A DNA stretch of 64,000 nucleotides from Salvator merianae (taxonomy: Eukaryota > Chordata > Lepidosauria > Squamata > Teiidae). Below the pieces are notes generated by a model. It was not told where the DNA came from and made no database searches. It saw only the letters and a list, made by a program, of their open reading frames with translations. Numbering within the stretch: position 1 is the first letter of the stretch; each line of letters starts with the position of its first letter. The translations under genes and the position numbers were made by a program. The stretch lies in NCBI GenBank assembly GCA_003586115.2, contig QVOM02000057.1, forward strand, positions 6,903,233 to 6,967,232, read 5' to 3'. Shown here one piece after another: positions 11,516-23,027 of this stretch.

Positions 11516-13117
11516 TGTCTGGCACAGAGTCATTTCCTGTTCACAATAAAGCATCCCTCCATGTCACCCACAGACGTATCTGGAGCTCAATTGTATAGGC
11601 ATTATAAACTTAAGCTCACAGAAGTGCCACAGAGCCAGCTACACTCCACAGAGAGACAGACACCTTGCCAACAGTAGACCTGAGGTGCCTGCGAATGGTT
11701 GATGGCCGCTTGTCACACTGCAGACCTCAAAGTCAGGCCAGTACTCGAGGAGAGTTTGTTGATTGCATCCTTGATTATTTATGCATTTTAATCCCACCTT
11801 TAAATCTAAAAGGGTTTTTCCTGTAGATAATGCGAGACATCTCACTGCCCTCAGCTGTAGCATCTAAATAGATATATGTCACACAAGGAGAAGGAGGAGT
11901 TATGGTCATGTGCAAGAGATTGCAAACAGCAGAAGGGTTAATTTTTTGCACTTCAAGCCAATGAAAACCAACCACCTGCCCAAAGTGAATTCCAATTGAC
12001 TTCGTAATCAAATGTATGTTGCTGCATACATTTGACTTGCATTGCTAAGGAGGCCAGAGCCTGTGGGTGGGTGCCACACACTGTGACCTTGTTAACATGC
12101 CACTGGAGAATGTGTATATCTGTGGGTACTGCAAACACCATGCAAGCCTGCCTTCATGCAGAGTCCATGCAGTTGTACTGAACCAGCAGGATTCCATGTG
12201 AACTGAGAAATCACAGAGTAGAGCAGGCATTTGGATTTACTTAATTGCCCTGTCTCTGTATGGCTCAGTATACCAAAAAGCCTTATGGAATGCAATTTCC
12301 CAAGTGACCACTAGAAGCCACCTTTGAGCAGAGTCTGGTCCTGAACTCCTAAGCTCACCTACCTACCTTACCTTCCCTACTTTCCACATCAAACCATTCC
12401 AAAGCAATGTCTGACATCAGGTGCTTTCACCCCTCAGAGATTTCTTGACTCCAGCTATACAGAGTCATACCTGCTGATTTCTGTTCTCTTTATTATCACA
12501 GCATTGTGTTCATAACGAAGCCTTTGCCTGACTGTTCTTAAATAAGCAAAACCCAACAGAATATGCCCTTCTCCACCCCCCCAAAAAAATCACCACCATT
12601 ACCCTAGTGAAAGATATCTCTTTATAATTGGAGTTGTTTCTTGCCCTTATCTATTTGGCCAGCTTTCTAGACCTCATAACAGCCCACACAGTTTTCCAAC
12701 CTCATTTTTATTATCCTCTTGCACTCGCAATGAAATTCTTGGTGCCAGAATATTGAACTGATGGACGAAAAAAAACAAAAATCCAATCACTCCAGAACAG
12801 GTTCTCCTAGCATAGCATTTGCCGTTTGAAAGCAACACAGGTTGGAGCATTAGCAGAGATGTTTGCCAGGAGTGGCCTTGAACAACTTGTTGAAACATAA
12901 CCAGGATATTAGCGGCCTGGATTCAGCCACATGGCCTTTCTTTCCTCCATCCACTGCTTCCATGGACAGAAAGCTGCAATTCTTTATTATCAAATGCTTC
13001 CAAGGGCCAAGTGAATCACTGGTACTATAAGTGCACAGGGGGAGCAAATGGAGAGACCCAGGAGAGCAAACCTCTGACAGTTTCTTTCCTGTAATGTGTT
13101 AGAGGTTTCCTCACCAA
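11516..13117. other. Spacer, no recognised gene
   Basis: I read both strands and found no exon-like block with splice sites and no repeat I can name. Short open frames here have no recognisable motif. Confidence 0.5.
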
Positions 13118-13341
13118 GGGCCCAGTCACACCTAAATTTTAATCCGGCTTCGGTCCCCTTTCAGGCTGAGAGAACACCTCAGTGAAGTAATAAGATGTTT
13201 TCTTTCAGCATTATCTAACTCAGAAAATCTGCCTTTGGGGTTGGTAATGTCGAAAGAAAATGATTCATCACTTTGCTGATGGGTTCTTTCAATCCAAAAG
13301 TGGACTGAAGCTGGATTAAGATTTAGGTGTGACTGGGTCCC
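13118..13341. mobile_element. Inverted-repeat MITE, family 1, copy 1
   Basis: About 224 bp. The left end GGGCCCAGTCACACCTAA is matched by the reverse complement of the right end. The arms extend about 40 bp through TTTTAATCCGGCTTCGGTCC. The interior carries two inverted GATCTAAC/GTTAGAT-like blocks. No coding capacity. This is the most complete reference copy of a family with at least six members in the window. Confidence 0.8.
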
Positions 13342-13879
13342 TAGCCATCAAGCCAGGAAGGGCCCATTTCTCACACCCTGAGTGTTCTGAGCATCAGCTA
13401 CAGGCCGAGACCTATCAAACCATCGTACCCGATGTCTTCTGCAAGACCCAAGAAAATTTCATGCTTCCTGGCTCTTTGATGGACAGATAAAGAGTCGACT
13501 ATACTTTTTCTGAAAAGTCAAAAAAAAAAAAAGGCCCCCACCCAAGAATTTAACTGTCACTTTTCTGTTCCTCACCCAGGCCTCGTGGCTTCCTTTCTGC
13601 TCGCTGTGGTTTTGCTCTCATCCTATTTTCGCAGTTCCCCTCTAGAACTTCAGATTCTGGTTTCTTTTTTAAAACGTGAAATCAGCAAAGACTGACTTTT
13701 TTTTTAACAAAACTGTAGTGGAAAACCTGATGATCTAGGCTTTTTTCTAAGAAACTTGGTTACAAGTTACAAAGAAAGGCCAAAATCTAACTTTGTTGTC
13801 AGCAGGTTTTCTCCTTAGACAGGAAGTTTCTGCTCTTCTTAAATTGTTCCCTTTTTCCCTACCCTGTTTCACTCATCCA

Positions 13880-14430
13880 TCACTGACTTCCCCATTACAT
13901 ACCAGCAACATCGTTAAAATTGGCCAGGAAGGTCCTGCTGCCAATATTGCTAGCTTCTGGTTGTTATCATGCAGCCAACATCAACAGAGTCTTCTCTGTG
14001 GTGGCACCTTCACTCTGGAGCACTCTCTGCTCTGACCGTTTTGAGGCACTCGCAGTCATAACATGTTGGCAGCTGCTAAACTCTCATTCAGGCCTTCCCC
14101 ATGAGAATGGCTCTCCCTTGATTTCTGGAAGTCGGGGCTATCAAAGGCTATTAGCCCTGATGGCGATAGAAAGTGGTCTGCTTCTGCTGGGAGACCATAA
14201 GCAGAAAATCCATCTCTGGGTTAGATAACATGGAAAGAAAATGATTTATCACTTTGCTGATGGGTTCTTTCAATCCAAAAGTGGACTGAAGCTGGATTAA
14301 AACGTAGGTGTGGATGGGCCCTGGGAGACCGTGAGCTCCTGTCCTCTGGGGTCTTCCTCGTGTAGAGCATGCTGCTGGACGAGAGGGGCCAGGGGTCTGA
14401 TCCAGTGGGGCATTTCGTGGCTTCTTATGT
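13880..14430 (+). mobile_element. LINE (CR1/L2-type) 3' end, interrupted by a MITE
   Basis: The segment around 13980-14100 translates to a VFSVVAPSLWSTL motif, a signature of the ORF2 C-terminus of L2/CR1-like LINEs. The typical 3' tail (a diverged form of the TGGACTAGATGGG...GATCCAG tail) resumes at about 14360-14430. A truncated family 1 MITE (14218-14321) sits between the halves. Confidence 0.55.
14218..14321. mobile_element. MITE family 1, copy 2 (right half only)
   Basis: Matches the right half of the 13118-13341 element, from GGTTAGATAACATGG through the terminal arm ending TAGGTGTGGATGGGCCC. The left half is missing. Confidence 0.7.
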
Positions 14431-14477
14431 TAAGAACAAACTTACAGAACTGTGGAAAGCCACAAAAGATTCCAAGA

Positions 14478-14700
14478 CCGCGTTCACATCTTAAGTTTTA
14501 ATCCGGTTTCAATCCAATATCAGAGTTAGGCAACACATCATCAAAGTGACCAGTCAGTTTCTTTCCACTTTACCTAACCCCCAAGTGGATTTTCTGAGTT
14601 AGATCATGCTAAAAGCAAATCGCTTGTTGCTTCATCGACACGTTACCTCACTCTGAAAGTGGACCAAAGCTGGATAAAAACTTTAGGTGCAGACGCAGCC
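14478..14700. mobile_element. MITE family 1, copy 3
   Basis: Full length but diverged: TTCACATCTTAAGTTTTAATCC at the left, and GGACCAAAGCTGGATAAAAA with TTTAGGTGC at the right. Confidence 0.7.
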
Positions 14701-15229
14701 CAGGCGGAGTGTTAAAAGCCCAAACCCTTTGCTTCGGATGTAGTGCAAAGTCACGTGTTAGCCAGCCATCTAGAAATGGTTTCCACATCCAAAGGAAAGG
14801 ATGTGCTTTCTCGTGTTTCAGCCCTGTGGTTACTTTTTCAGACTTTGAAGGTATTCCCACGTCAACAAAAGGTGTCCTGCCCTAGAAGGAACAGAAAGTA
14901 ACCCTAACCCTTTTTCCTGACTTCCCACCAAAAAAGGCCACCAAAGTCTCGCACTGGGGTCACCTTCAGATTTGCCTGGGAGGCTGCGATGCAACTGTCA
15001 AAATTCACTGACAGCGGCTAAGGTGGACGTTAACCCGGTCAAGCCTCCAACTGCACCTTCTACCTTAGCAGGACAAAAAGGCCCTGGGGGGGCTAGAAGT
15101 TACCAGCAGTGACACTTCAGCAAAGTATGTGGTCCGTCCAGGTAGTCCACCTATTTCTGTCTGCCTGCCCTCTCTCTCTTCCTGCCTCGTCAGACACCTT
15201 GGGCAAACAGCTTCTCTTGGGGTTTATCA

Positions 15230-15700
15230 AGAATTAAGCTGAGATTCGTCATCCACCGGGGCGGGTTTTCAGCTCGAGGAAGTCTTGGCGGGGGCATCCG
15301 ACAGCCACAAGTCAGTTCTCTTTTCTCTCCTCGATGCCGTAGGGGCTGTTCGCACGCACTGCCGGACCCCGCCGGCTCCAACACACGACCTACTCTGTGG
15401 GAAGACGGCCGGCCGGCTCACAAAACCAGGCATCCGAAAGGTCTGGCTCAAAGGATACAGGCAAGAGAGTTTGGAAAAGGAGAAGTCTGTTTGTTGTGCC
15501 TTTTCCTCTTGCCCTGACCTTCCCCTCCTGAGACGGCTGTGACAAAGAATTGAGTCACTTAGGTAAAGTAACATCGAAACTGGCGAAACGCGTGTCTGCA
15601 GGGAAAGATTGGGGAAACGTTTTGCGACTACCGGCTGTGCTTCAGAAGCCGAGGCGACATGGTGCCTCTGGGCACGCGCAAAGTTCTTACGCCTTGCGCC
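15230..15700. promoter_or_regulatory. GC-rich, CpG-containing segment (possible promoter)
   Basis: Clearly richer in G, C and CpG than its surroundings (for example GGCGGGGGCATCCGACAGCC and GCCGGACCCCGCCGGC). A consensus-like plus-strand donor, CTTAG|GTAAAG, occurs at about 15560. TNFAIP8L2 needs an upstream non-coding exon, because its coding exon starts right after an acceptor, and this is one candidate. No direct proof is visible. Confidence 0.3.
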
Positions 15701-16000
15701 AAGGATTCAGATTTTTGAGACTCCTTTCCAAGGAAGGCATGTCTTGATGTTACTAGGATAAGCACAGACCTGGAGGTGGGAGGGATGGCACCGAAACCCA
15801 AGACTTCCCCTCAAGGGATGCTCAGCAAGAAGGCACTTACATTTTGGGGGATCTGTGATGACAAAGGATGAGGGGGAAAGCGGATGACGCTTGGCAGGTT
15901 TGAGGGAAACTGGAGAAGTCAAAGGTGGTGGCGCAGGGGGACAGGATGGAATAGGCTACAGAATCGTCCCAGGAGAGCTTTGAGGTTTTATCAAAGACCA

Positions 16001-16210
16001 GGGGCCCTGTCACACCTAAGTTTTAATCCAGCTTCAGTCCACTTTCAGACTGAGAGAACACATCAGTGAAGTCATACAATGTTTTCTTTCAGCATGATCT
16101 AACTTGGGTTAGATAGTGTGGAAGAAAAATGATTAGTCACTTTGCTGGTGGGTTCTTTCAGTCTAAAAATAGACTGAAGCTGGATTAAAACTTAGGTGTG
16201 GATGGGCCCC
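16001..16210. mobile_element. MITE family 1, copy 4
   Basis: About 210 bp with near-perfect ends: GGGGCCCTGTCACACC at the left and GGTGTGGATGGGCCCC at the right. CCAGG overlaps both junctions and could be a short target duplication, but the palindromic GC-rich ends make the exact border ambiguous. Confidence 0.8.
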
Positions 16211-19200
16211 AGGTGAAGGTGGCAAATATGATCCTCCACCAACCACCTCGAGTTGAATTTTTTTTTTAATAATTTCATTTGAAAATTCTTTTACAAACTG
16301 CTTTCCTCCCATCTCTCCCCTTTCCTTCCCTCCTGATGATCCTCTGATTTACTGTGCAGTTATAACTGGAAGATTCTGTGTATTTTCTGCTTTAATTTGT
16401 CGCTCCCGGAGCCAGTCTCCAAATATACTCTCACTTTCTTCCATTCTTCCTTTGCTTTCTTTTCTGTTTTTTTTTTTTTTTTACGTGATAGGGGTCTTTA
16501 ATTACCGATGTTATTTGAAATATCACTCGTTCCACAATATAATGATGCCAGTTCTATTTTGTCCGTTTTGGGGCGTCCTTCCATCCACACACCAATACCG
16601 AGTGTGATCCCCAGTCGAATTCAGCTGGAGGGTCCCCAGAACCAAGGCTCTGTCTCTCTCTCTGTCAAAATTAAATGCTGCTTAGAAAGCCCCAGCAAAT
16701 ACCAGAAGAAGGAGCTGGAGCTTTGATCATTTTGAGAAGAAGCAAAACATGACCAAAGGAAAGAAAAGAACAGACCGGGGCCAGAAGACGCCCAGAGCAA
16801 CAGAATGGGCTTAACTGCAGGATTGGGTGCTCTACTGTCATTCTGGGCAGGGAGGGGCAAAGCAAGGCACTAGTCCTCAAGGCTTGGAAACACCTGTGAA
16901 AGTACAGGTGAGCCTTGATCTAAGGTACACAAATGAGGAATAATCTCTTGATGAGAAGAGCCCAGGCTGCATATATACAGTGCCAAATGCCTTCCCGGAA
17001 CAAACAAACCACCAGGCTTATTTATAGATGCTCTGCTGCCCTTTGTGCCAAGAATCCCAGTGAAAGGGTGCTCCTAGGCGCTGAGTTATCCCAGAGACCC
17101 AACAATCCTCTCTACCAGTCCCTTAAGTCGGCACTTCTTGCCACACCTTGTGGCAGGGAGTTCCACAAGGCCTTCTGTGTCTGTGTGAAAGCTCCCATCC
17201 CGAGTTCTAGGCTGAAACGAGAGAGGCAGAAAATGTTTTCCACTGCCGCCTTCTCCGCTGTCCCTCCTGATTTCAAAGGCGTCTGTCACATTTCTCCTTG
17301 GCCTTCTTCCAAGTTCCCCCTTTCACCTAAGACACCGGAAGCGTGCAAAAAAAAGCAGTTGAAACACTGTCTGTCATTGCTTCCGCCCTGAGGCGCGTGA
17401 GGAAACTTAAATCATCCATTATGCACTAGCCCTGCTTTGCATGGCTGCATTGCAGCTTTCTGCAAAAAGGCCACAGTTCTAATGGGAAAGAGGTACCCAA
17501 GGCAGCCATCAAAACAGAGGGAAAATGGTCATTTAAACAGCAAGTAAATGACCCCCACACGCTTTGCAGATACATTTTCTGAAGGTTTCTAAAGATTTGT
17601 CTGCACCCATCACAGGAACAACATCACCCCTCATCTCTTTTGCATTTAACACCATGTTCCTTAGATATGATTTTATGGGTATTTTGGCTCCAGATCAAGA
17701 AACTTTTAAAAGCAATCCTAAAACGAGACTTGAAAGCTAAATTATTAGCACCCTCTTGTCTGCTCAGAGATAGATACCAGATATAAGTCAGAATGAATCA
17801 GGAAATCACGTGTTTCAGTATATTTTAATGTCAAATCTTTTCTTTTCTTAAAAAAAAAAAAAGAGCTTTCTTTCATAGGCTGTCCAAAGCCCTTTAGCTA
17901 ATGGGTAGTTTTACAAATCAAGTAAATATTCAATCTATGTATCCAAGTCACTAGAGTCATCCTGAAGAGAGTTGCTCTTTACAACCAAAGCGCAGGCTGA
18001 CAGCAGATTTCCCTTTCCTCTCTGCTGCCATTCCACGTCTTCAACCACAATGCCCTGCAGGGTCTCAGAGGATTCTGGGAAAACTTTCACAGTTGGCAGG
18101 AGGCCTTTCCTGTCCCAGCTAAGCTAAGGCCCTTTGGATCAGCCCATCTCCAAAGGTGTCTCAGAAAGGACACTTTAGAACAGCATTCTGCACATGCTCA
18201 GAGACAGCCCTATTAGCTGCAAGCATCAAAAAAGACATTCTGAGACAGCTGCTTTCATCCATCAAAGCCTCCATCTTGGTCTCAGTCCAAGACTGCAACT
18301 AATAGATCTTCAGCCAGCTCAGTGATCTCAGAGATGGAACTGACCAGAAATTGCCGACACAAGACTTACCTAGATTCCAGCTAAGATAGGGTCAAAGGGG
18401 AAATTAGCATTCAGTCCAGTTTTTGGTCATTCTTGAATCTGACCTTCAGATTCCCTTTTGATTGCATTCAGTTTACAACTGGAGGAAACATCTATTGGGG
18501 TTTGGCCCTTCTTACTTTTGTAATCCAAGATAGTGGAGGGGACGGAAAAGCAAAGGGATGTAGAAAGAAAGAATAAACTTAAATTTCAGCCACAGGGCTT
18601 TGGGCGAACGTGATCTGACTTGGGCCCTTTCGTGAGATTTGAGGTTGTCAGGGCTTTCTGCCTGTACATTCACGAGAAGAAAAAATTAATTAACGGAGGC
18701 AATTCCTGTACAGAAATCATGGCGGAACTGGAGCGAAGGGTCACATTTATCTGTGGCTGCCCCCAGCCCCCCTTGAAGCTCCAGAAGAGTTTTCAGGAAG
18801 AATCGAGGTTGTGCTGTTTTGACAAAAGGATAAAAACAGGAAACCCCAGTGCCTCTGTGGAGGTAGCAGGCAGGGAGAGAGAAGGAGGGAAGGAAGTGTT
18901 GAGCTACTTTTTATAAAAAAAATATCCAAAGGCTCATAAAAGGCAGATCTTCAAGGGCACGCCTTCTGGATTCCCCTAGATACCTTTAGATAATTTTCAG
19001 AAATGATTCAGAGAACTGGGTTTGCTTTGTTCTCAGTCTGGAGATGCCACAGCAGAGGAAGCAGCAAAATCTGCACTGGTTCTGCCATGAGCATCCCTAA
19101 ATCTCCCTCATTATTTCTTTGTTCACAAGACAATCGGTGCCCTAGAAGCAGAAAAAGAGTGAAATGTCTTTGCATACATTAACAGAGCATATATAATTTA

Positions 19201-19341
19201 GTATGTATTGTAGATTAACAATATTAGATTCCAGAGGCCTCTGCAGAAATAAATTAATATCAGTTCTCTCTCTCCTCTGGCATTGCCCGTGTACCATGCC
19301 ACCAGAGAAAGAATGTAGCATAAACATGTATGTTTGCCTTT
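16211..19341. other. Upstream region of TNFAIP8L2, no recognised exon
   Basis: Holds a poly(T) run near 16470, a possible LINE scrap at about 17140-17230 (GGCAGGGAGTTCCACAAGG, a phrase recurring in L2/CR1 3' regions), and otherwise unique-looking sequence. The promoter and non-coding first exon of TNFAIP8L2 probably lie here or near 15.5 kb, but I cannot place them. Confidence 0.4.
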
Positions 19342-19355
19342 TCCATGCAGTTAAG

Positions 19356-19916
19356 ATGGAGACGTTCAGCTCCCGTAATCTTGCCATGCAAGCTGAAAAG
19401 AAAATCCTTAGCCGGATGGCCAGCAAATCCATGGTGAACATGTTCATTGATGATACAAGCAGCGAGATCTTGGACGAGCTGTACCGCATCTCCAAGGAGT
19501 ACACCCAGAACCGGACTGAATCTCAGAAGGTCATCAAGAACCTCATCAAGGTGGCCGTCAAGATTTCTGTCCTCTACCGTAACAATCGTTTCAGCAAAGA
19601 GGAGCTCGACTTGGCAGAGGAATTCAAGCAGAAGCTCCACCAGGGCGCCATGACTGCCATCAGCTTCCATGAGGTGGACTTTACCTTTGAGAAGGCTGTC
19701 CTAGCTAAACTTCTCCAGGAGTGCCGAGATTTGCTCCTCAAGCTGGTCGAGAAACATCTGACGCCCAAGTCACATGGACGCATCCGCCATGTCTTTGACC
19801 ATTTTGCTGACACTGAGCTCCTTGCCAAGCTCTACAGCCCGGGGGAGCCTTATCAGCCGCATCTGAAGAAGATCTGTGAGGGCATCAACCGGCTCATTGA
19901 TGAAGGAAAGTTGTGA
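19356..19916 (+). CDS. TNFAIP8L2: TNF alpha-induced protein 8-like 2 (TIPE2)
   Basis: The 186-residue product closely matches the vertebrate TIPE family. Recognisable stretches are FIDDTSSEILDELYRISKEY near residue 30, the QGAMTAISFHEVDFTF block near residue 100, and LTPKSHGRIRHVFDHF near residue 135, ending in DEGKL. TIPE2 is a cytosolic six-helix protein with a large hydrophobic lipid-binding cavity. In mammals it carries phosphoinositides and restrains TCR/TLR signalling in myeloid and lymphoid cells. The whole coding region lies in one exon, as in mammals. The start chosen (19356) is the ATG six bases after a TTTTCCATGCAG acceptor; an upstream in-frame ATG at 19203 would lie in the intron. 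Mammalian orthologues are 184 residues. Sequence and frame are intact. Confidence 0.96.
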   Translation: METFSSRNLAMQAEKKILSRMASKSMVNMFIDDTSSEILDELYRISKEYTQNRTESQKVIKNLIKVAVKISVLYRNNRFSKEELDLAEEFKQKLHQGAMTAISFHEVDFTFEKAVLAKLLQECRDLLLKLVEKHLTPKSHGRIRHVFDHFADTELLAKLYSPGEPYQPHLKKICEGINRLIDEGKL

Positions 19917-21140
19917 AGTCAACCGAGGTGGTGGAAAAGGAGAGAAAGAAGCCATGGGGACATGGTTAAAGGGGGACCCCATAAAATGCAAAACTAGCCA
20001 GATTCTGTAGGTCGTGGACATCTCAGAAGTTCATCACTTGGTGAGAAGACTCATAAGAATCTGAAGCACATTCTGCACCTGCTTCAGGAACTAGTAGCAC
20101 TCACCAAAGAACCTCCAGCACCAACCACCACGACCTGTTTTCTGGACCTCAGCAATTTGACCTTAGGACCAATAAGGACGGGAAAGCCCTAAGAATGTGG
20201 ACAAGGTGAAAAAGAGTCTAGCCTGGTGTGTGTATATCTGTATGATGGTTTGGGATGACCAAGGAGAGGAGGGAGGGGTCTTTCCATTAATCTTCACTGC
20301 TCACCTGCTTTCAAGATGCTACCAGAAACTAAGGGTCCGCTTCTGCCATGGGACGGACAGATCATTGTGATAGGCCTCCCTGAATGTCCTGCCAGTCACA
20401 TGCATTCCATCTGCATCTGTCCCTCAACAGTTATGCTCCATCCTTTAGACACAAGAGGAGCTGTGAGCTATCTCTCATTTTTGCTCAGCTGCCGCCTCCA
20501 TTTGTATTGGAGGGGTGGCCCTAATTGACCCTTCCTCTACTTAATTCCCTTCTACACATTCTCCTTGTGCTAAATAAGGAGCCAAGGGTCCCAGTTCCAA
20601 ACCCAGGGCCGCCCTTGGTGGCTATGGCCAAAGGCAAGGCAAGGAAGCCCAGAGATCCAGAGGGGGCTGAATGTGAATACAGCTCTTCACTATTCCAGCC
20701 CTTGCTCAGATAGTCATAATGCATTGGGACTCAGCTTTTCTTTGCCCCCAGGTGGGCCAGAATGCTCCCTTCCCAGCCAGAATCCTTCCCTACCTCTACG
20801 TCCACGTATCGAACCACAAGGAACCAGTGAGAAGGAAGCACATTGTCATATAATCTAGTTTGAGGCAAGCTCAACCTTCTCCAGGTCGATACAGGAAATG
20901 GGCCTCTGGCTGCTAAGAAACCATAGTGGAGTTGATCCTGGAGAATTAGCAAGGAGAAGGCCTATTGGAAACAGGCACTGAGATCACAGGTGCCACCATA
21001 ATAGGTTCAGCACCCTGGACAGCTGCCCCCAGGTCTTCCCAGCCCTACAGCTCCATCTCCCAAGAGAGGGGGCAGGAGGCTTTCACCCTTTGACCCTCTG
21101 CAGTGACAAATGTGGAGAATAAAACAGGAAGGAAAAATGC
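19917..21140 (+). other. TNFAIP8L2: TNFAIP8L2 3'UTR
   Basis: No coding features follow the stop. The first strong poly(A) signal is AATAAA at 21118-21123, giving a 3'UTR of about 1.2 kb. The end point is inferred from the signal alone. Confidence 0.55.
21118..21123 (+). terminator. Polyadenylation signal of TNFAIP8L2
   Basis: AATAAA in the sense orientation, 1.2 kb after the stop codon. Confidence 0.55.
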
Positions 21141-21394
21141 ACTCTCCTTCTCTTTGTTTCCAATTAAAAAGGAAATCTCTCCAGTTCCTTTAACCCAGAC
21201 GTTTCCCAGCATGGTTCACCCTCAAGTGCCATCATCAACTCCCATTCATAATGCTCAGGCAGTGGTCTGCAAAGGGTGGGGCAGAGGTTGCATTCTTGGG
21301 CATTGTGGGCAAGTAGACCAAAGAGAAGCAATTAAGGGAATGAGGAGTTTGCGGGATAGAAGAACCAAGGGAACCCAATCACCGCTTTCTGCTT

Positions 21395-21715
21395 GAGATA
21401 CCCAGAAGCAATTGGTGGGCCACTGCGTGAGGATGCTGGACTAGGAGGACTGTGGCCTGATCCAGCAGGGCTCCTCTTAATTCAGGGAGGGCAGCTGTAT
21501 CAATGGCTACTAGAATGGATGCCCAGGGACCACCTCCAGGTTGGAGAGAGAGGCAGGAGGCCTCTCAAGGCCAGTTGCAGGGAGTGGAGAGCAGGTGAAG
21601 GTTTTGCCTTCGTCTTCTGCTTGAGATGCCCAGAAGCAACTGGTGGGCCACTGGGTGAGACAGGATGCTGGACTAGATGGGCCGTGGCCTCATCCAGCAG
21701 GGCTCCTCTTAGTAC
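21395..21715 (+). mobile_element. LINE 3' tail, two tandem units
   Basis: The phrase GAAGCAATTGGTGGGCCACTG with GATCCAGCAGGGCTCCTCTTA occurs twice, about 240 bp apart. The same tandem arrangement occurs inverted at 58972-59612 and again at 61470-62006. It resembles the 3' end of a CR1/L2-type LINE. Confidence 0.6.
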
Positions 21716-22216
21716 CACACCAGCCTGGCTGGGAAGGAAAGCACAAAGACGATCAAGTCATGTCTCCATTTTTTATTTCTTGCCAAAGTGGGTGTGAGAC
21801 AGATTAGTGGGGGGAAGAACCGGGGCATCTTTTCCCTTTTTCTACCCAGAATTGTTTCCATTTTCAAAAAATACTTTCCTTCCTCTCCCCTCCCCTCCCC
21901 GCCCCCCCCACCCACCCACATTCCCTATTTCCCTCTTCCCCACCAACGTCTTCACAGTCCAACCGGCTACTTAAATGAAGTATCGGCAGTGCTCGCGTCC
22001 TTCTCCAGGGATACTGGGGGCCTGAAAGGCAGCCTAAAGAGGCTTCAAAACAGCAACTAACTATGGTGGGAAAACGAGAAAAGACAATCCGCTTGCCTGA
22101 GCGAGCCTGGCATGAATTTATCCCTCCTGACCTACTGGGCAGCCCAAATTATGGGTTGCAAATTACGACATTAAACCAGCAACACAACAGACATTGCCGC
22201 GAGAAAGAAAGGGGAA

Positions 22217-22220
<4 letters not shown>

Positions 22221-22249
<29 letters not shown>

Positions 22250-22250
22250 C
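22221..22250. repeat. (GA)n microsatellite
   Basis: About 14 uninterrupted GA units, between the 3' ends of TNFAIP8L2 and LYSMD1. Confidence 0.95.
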
Positions 22251-22414
22251 AGTCTGGCACACAACAGGAGGAGCTCACAGTCAGCAGAAACAGCAGCAGT
22301 TGTTGTAGCCACAGGGTAGATATGAGAGGTGTTGTTGACACCGCCAGCAAGCGGCCCAAAAAAGAAGAAAGACACGACACCTTGGAGGGAGGGGCCCTGA
22401 ATTCCAGCCGCTCG

Positions 22415-22420
22415 TTTATT
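22415..22420 (-). terminator. Candidate LYSMD1 polyadenylation signal
   Basis: TTTATT on the plus strand is AATAAA on the minus strand, about 610 bp after the LYSMD1 stop codon. Another candidate lies further on near 21770. The choice is uncertain. Confidence 0.4.
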
Positions 22421-23027
22421 CTCGCATGAAGTCAAAGAAAGTGCCGCTACTGCATCCTCACCGCCCTGGAGCCAGAAGCTCAGCCCCATCCAGAGCTGCA
22501 CAGGGCCACCCGGCTTCCCCAGGCCCCCAAACTGATGTCTAGGGCAGAAGGACACCCTCCCCGTGCGGCACAGCATGGCCGCTCCCGTTTCCCCAGCGTC
22601 TCCGCCATGCCTGAGGGTGACCCCTACGGGGATTATGGGAAGATCTCCAGAGGATGGGGGTCAGCAAAGGACTGGACACGGGGCAGACCAGAAAGCACTT
22701 GAGGCAATAAATAAGGAAGGCTGGAGAGGTCAAAACACGGGCAGGGAGACCAGAATGAAGGGTCCTCAGACCCACACAGCAAAGCTTCTGGAGGATGCAG
22801 GAGAAGTTCTTCAAAGTCCAGGAGGCCATCTTTGGTGGCAAAGAAGGAGCCGGTCGGCTACGGTTTCTCCCTAATCGTAGGGCTTTGCATAAAGGAATGG
22901 TCTTCTTAGGGCTAATCATGGAAGGGGGCAAGTTGGGGGGGGCTGGAAGAGGCTTTCACTGTCGGCAGTGGTGCCCTCGTAAGAGTCCTCAGACAACCAG
23001 TGTGGAGGGTGGAAAACAGCGCCCCCC

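Noticed and set aside
16933..17391. 152-residue open frame upstream of TNFAIP8L2
   Set aside because: No domain or homology I recognise, low-complexity composition and a LINE-like phrase inside it. Not supported as a gene.
19203..19355. In-frame upstream ATG extending TNFAIP8L2 by 51 residues
   Set aside because: The extension crosses a good splice acceptor (ending 19350) and has no counterpart in the family, which starts at the METFSS position.
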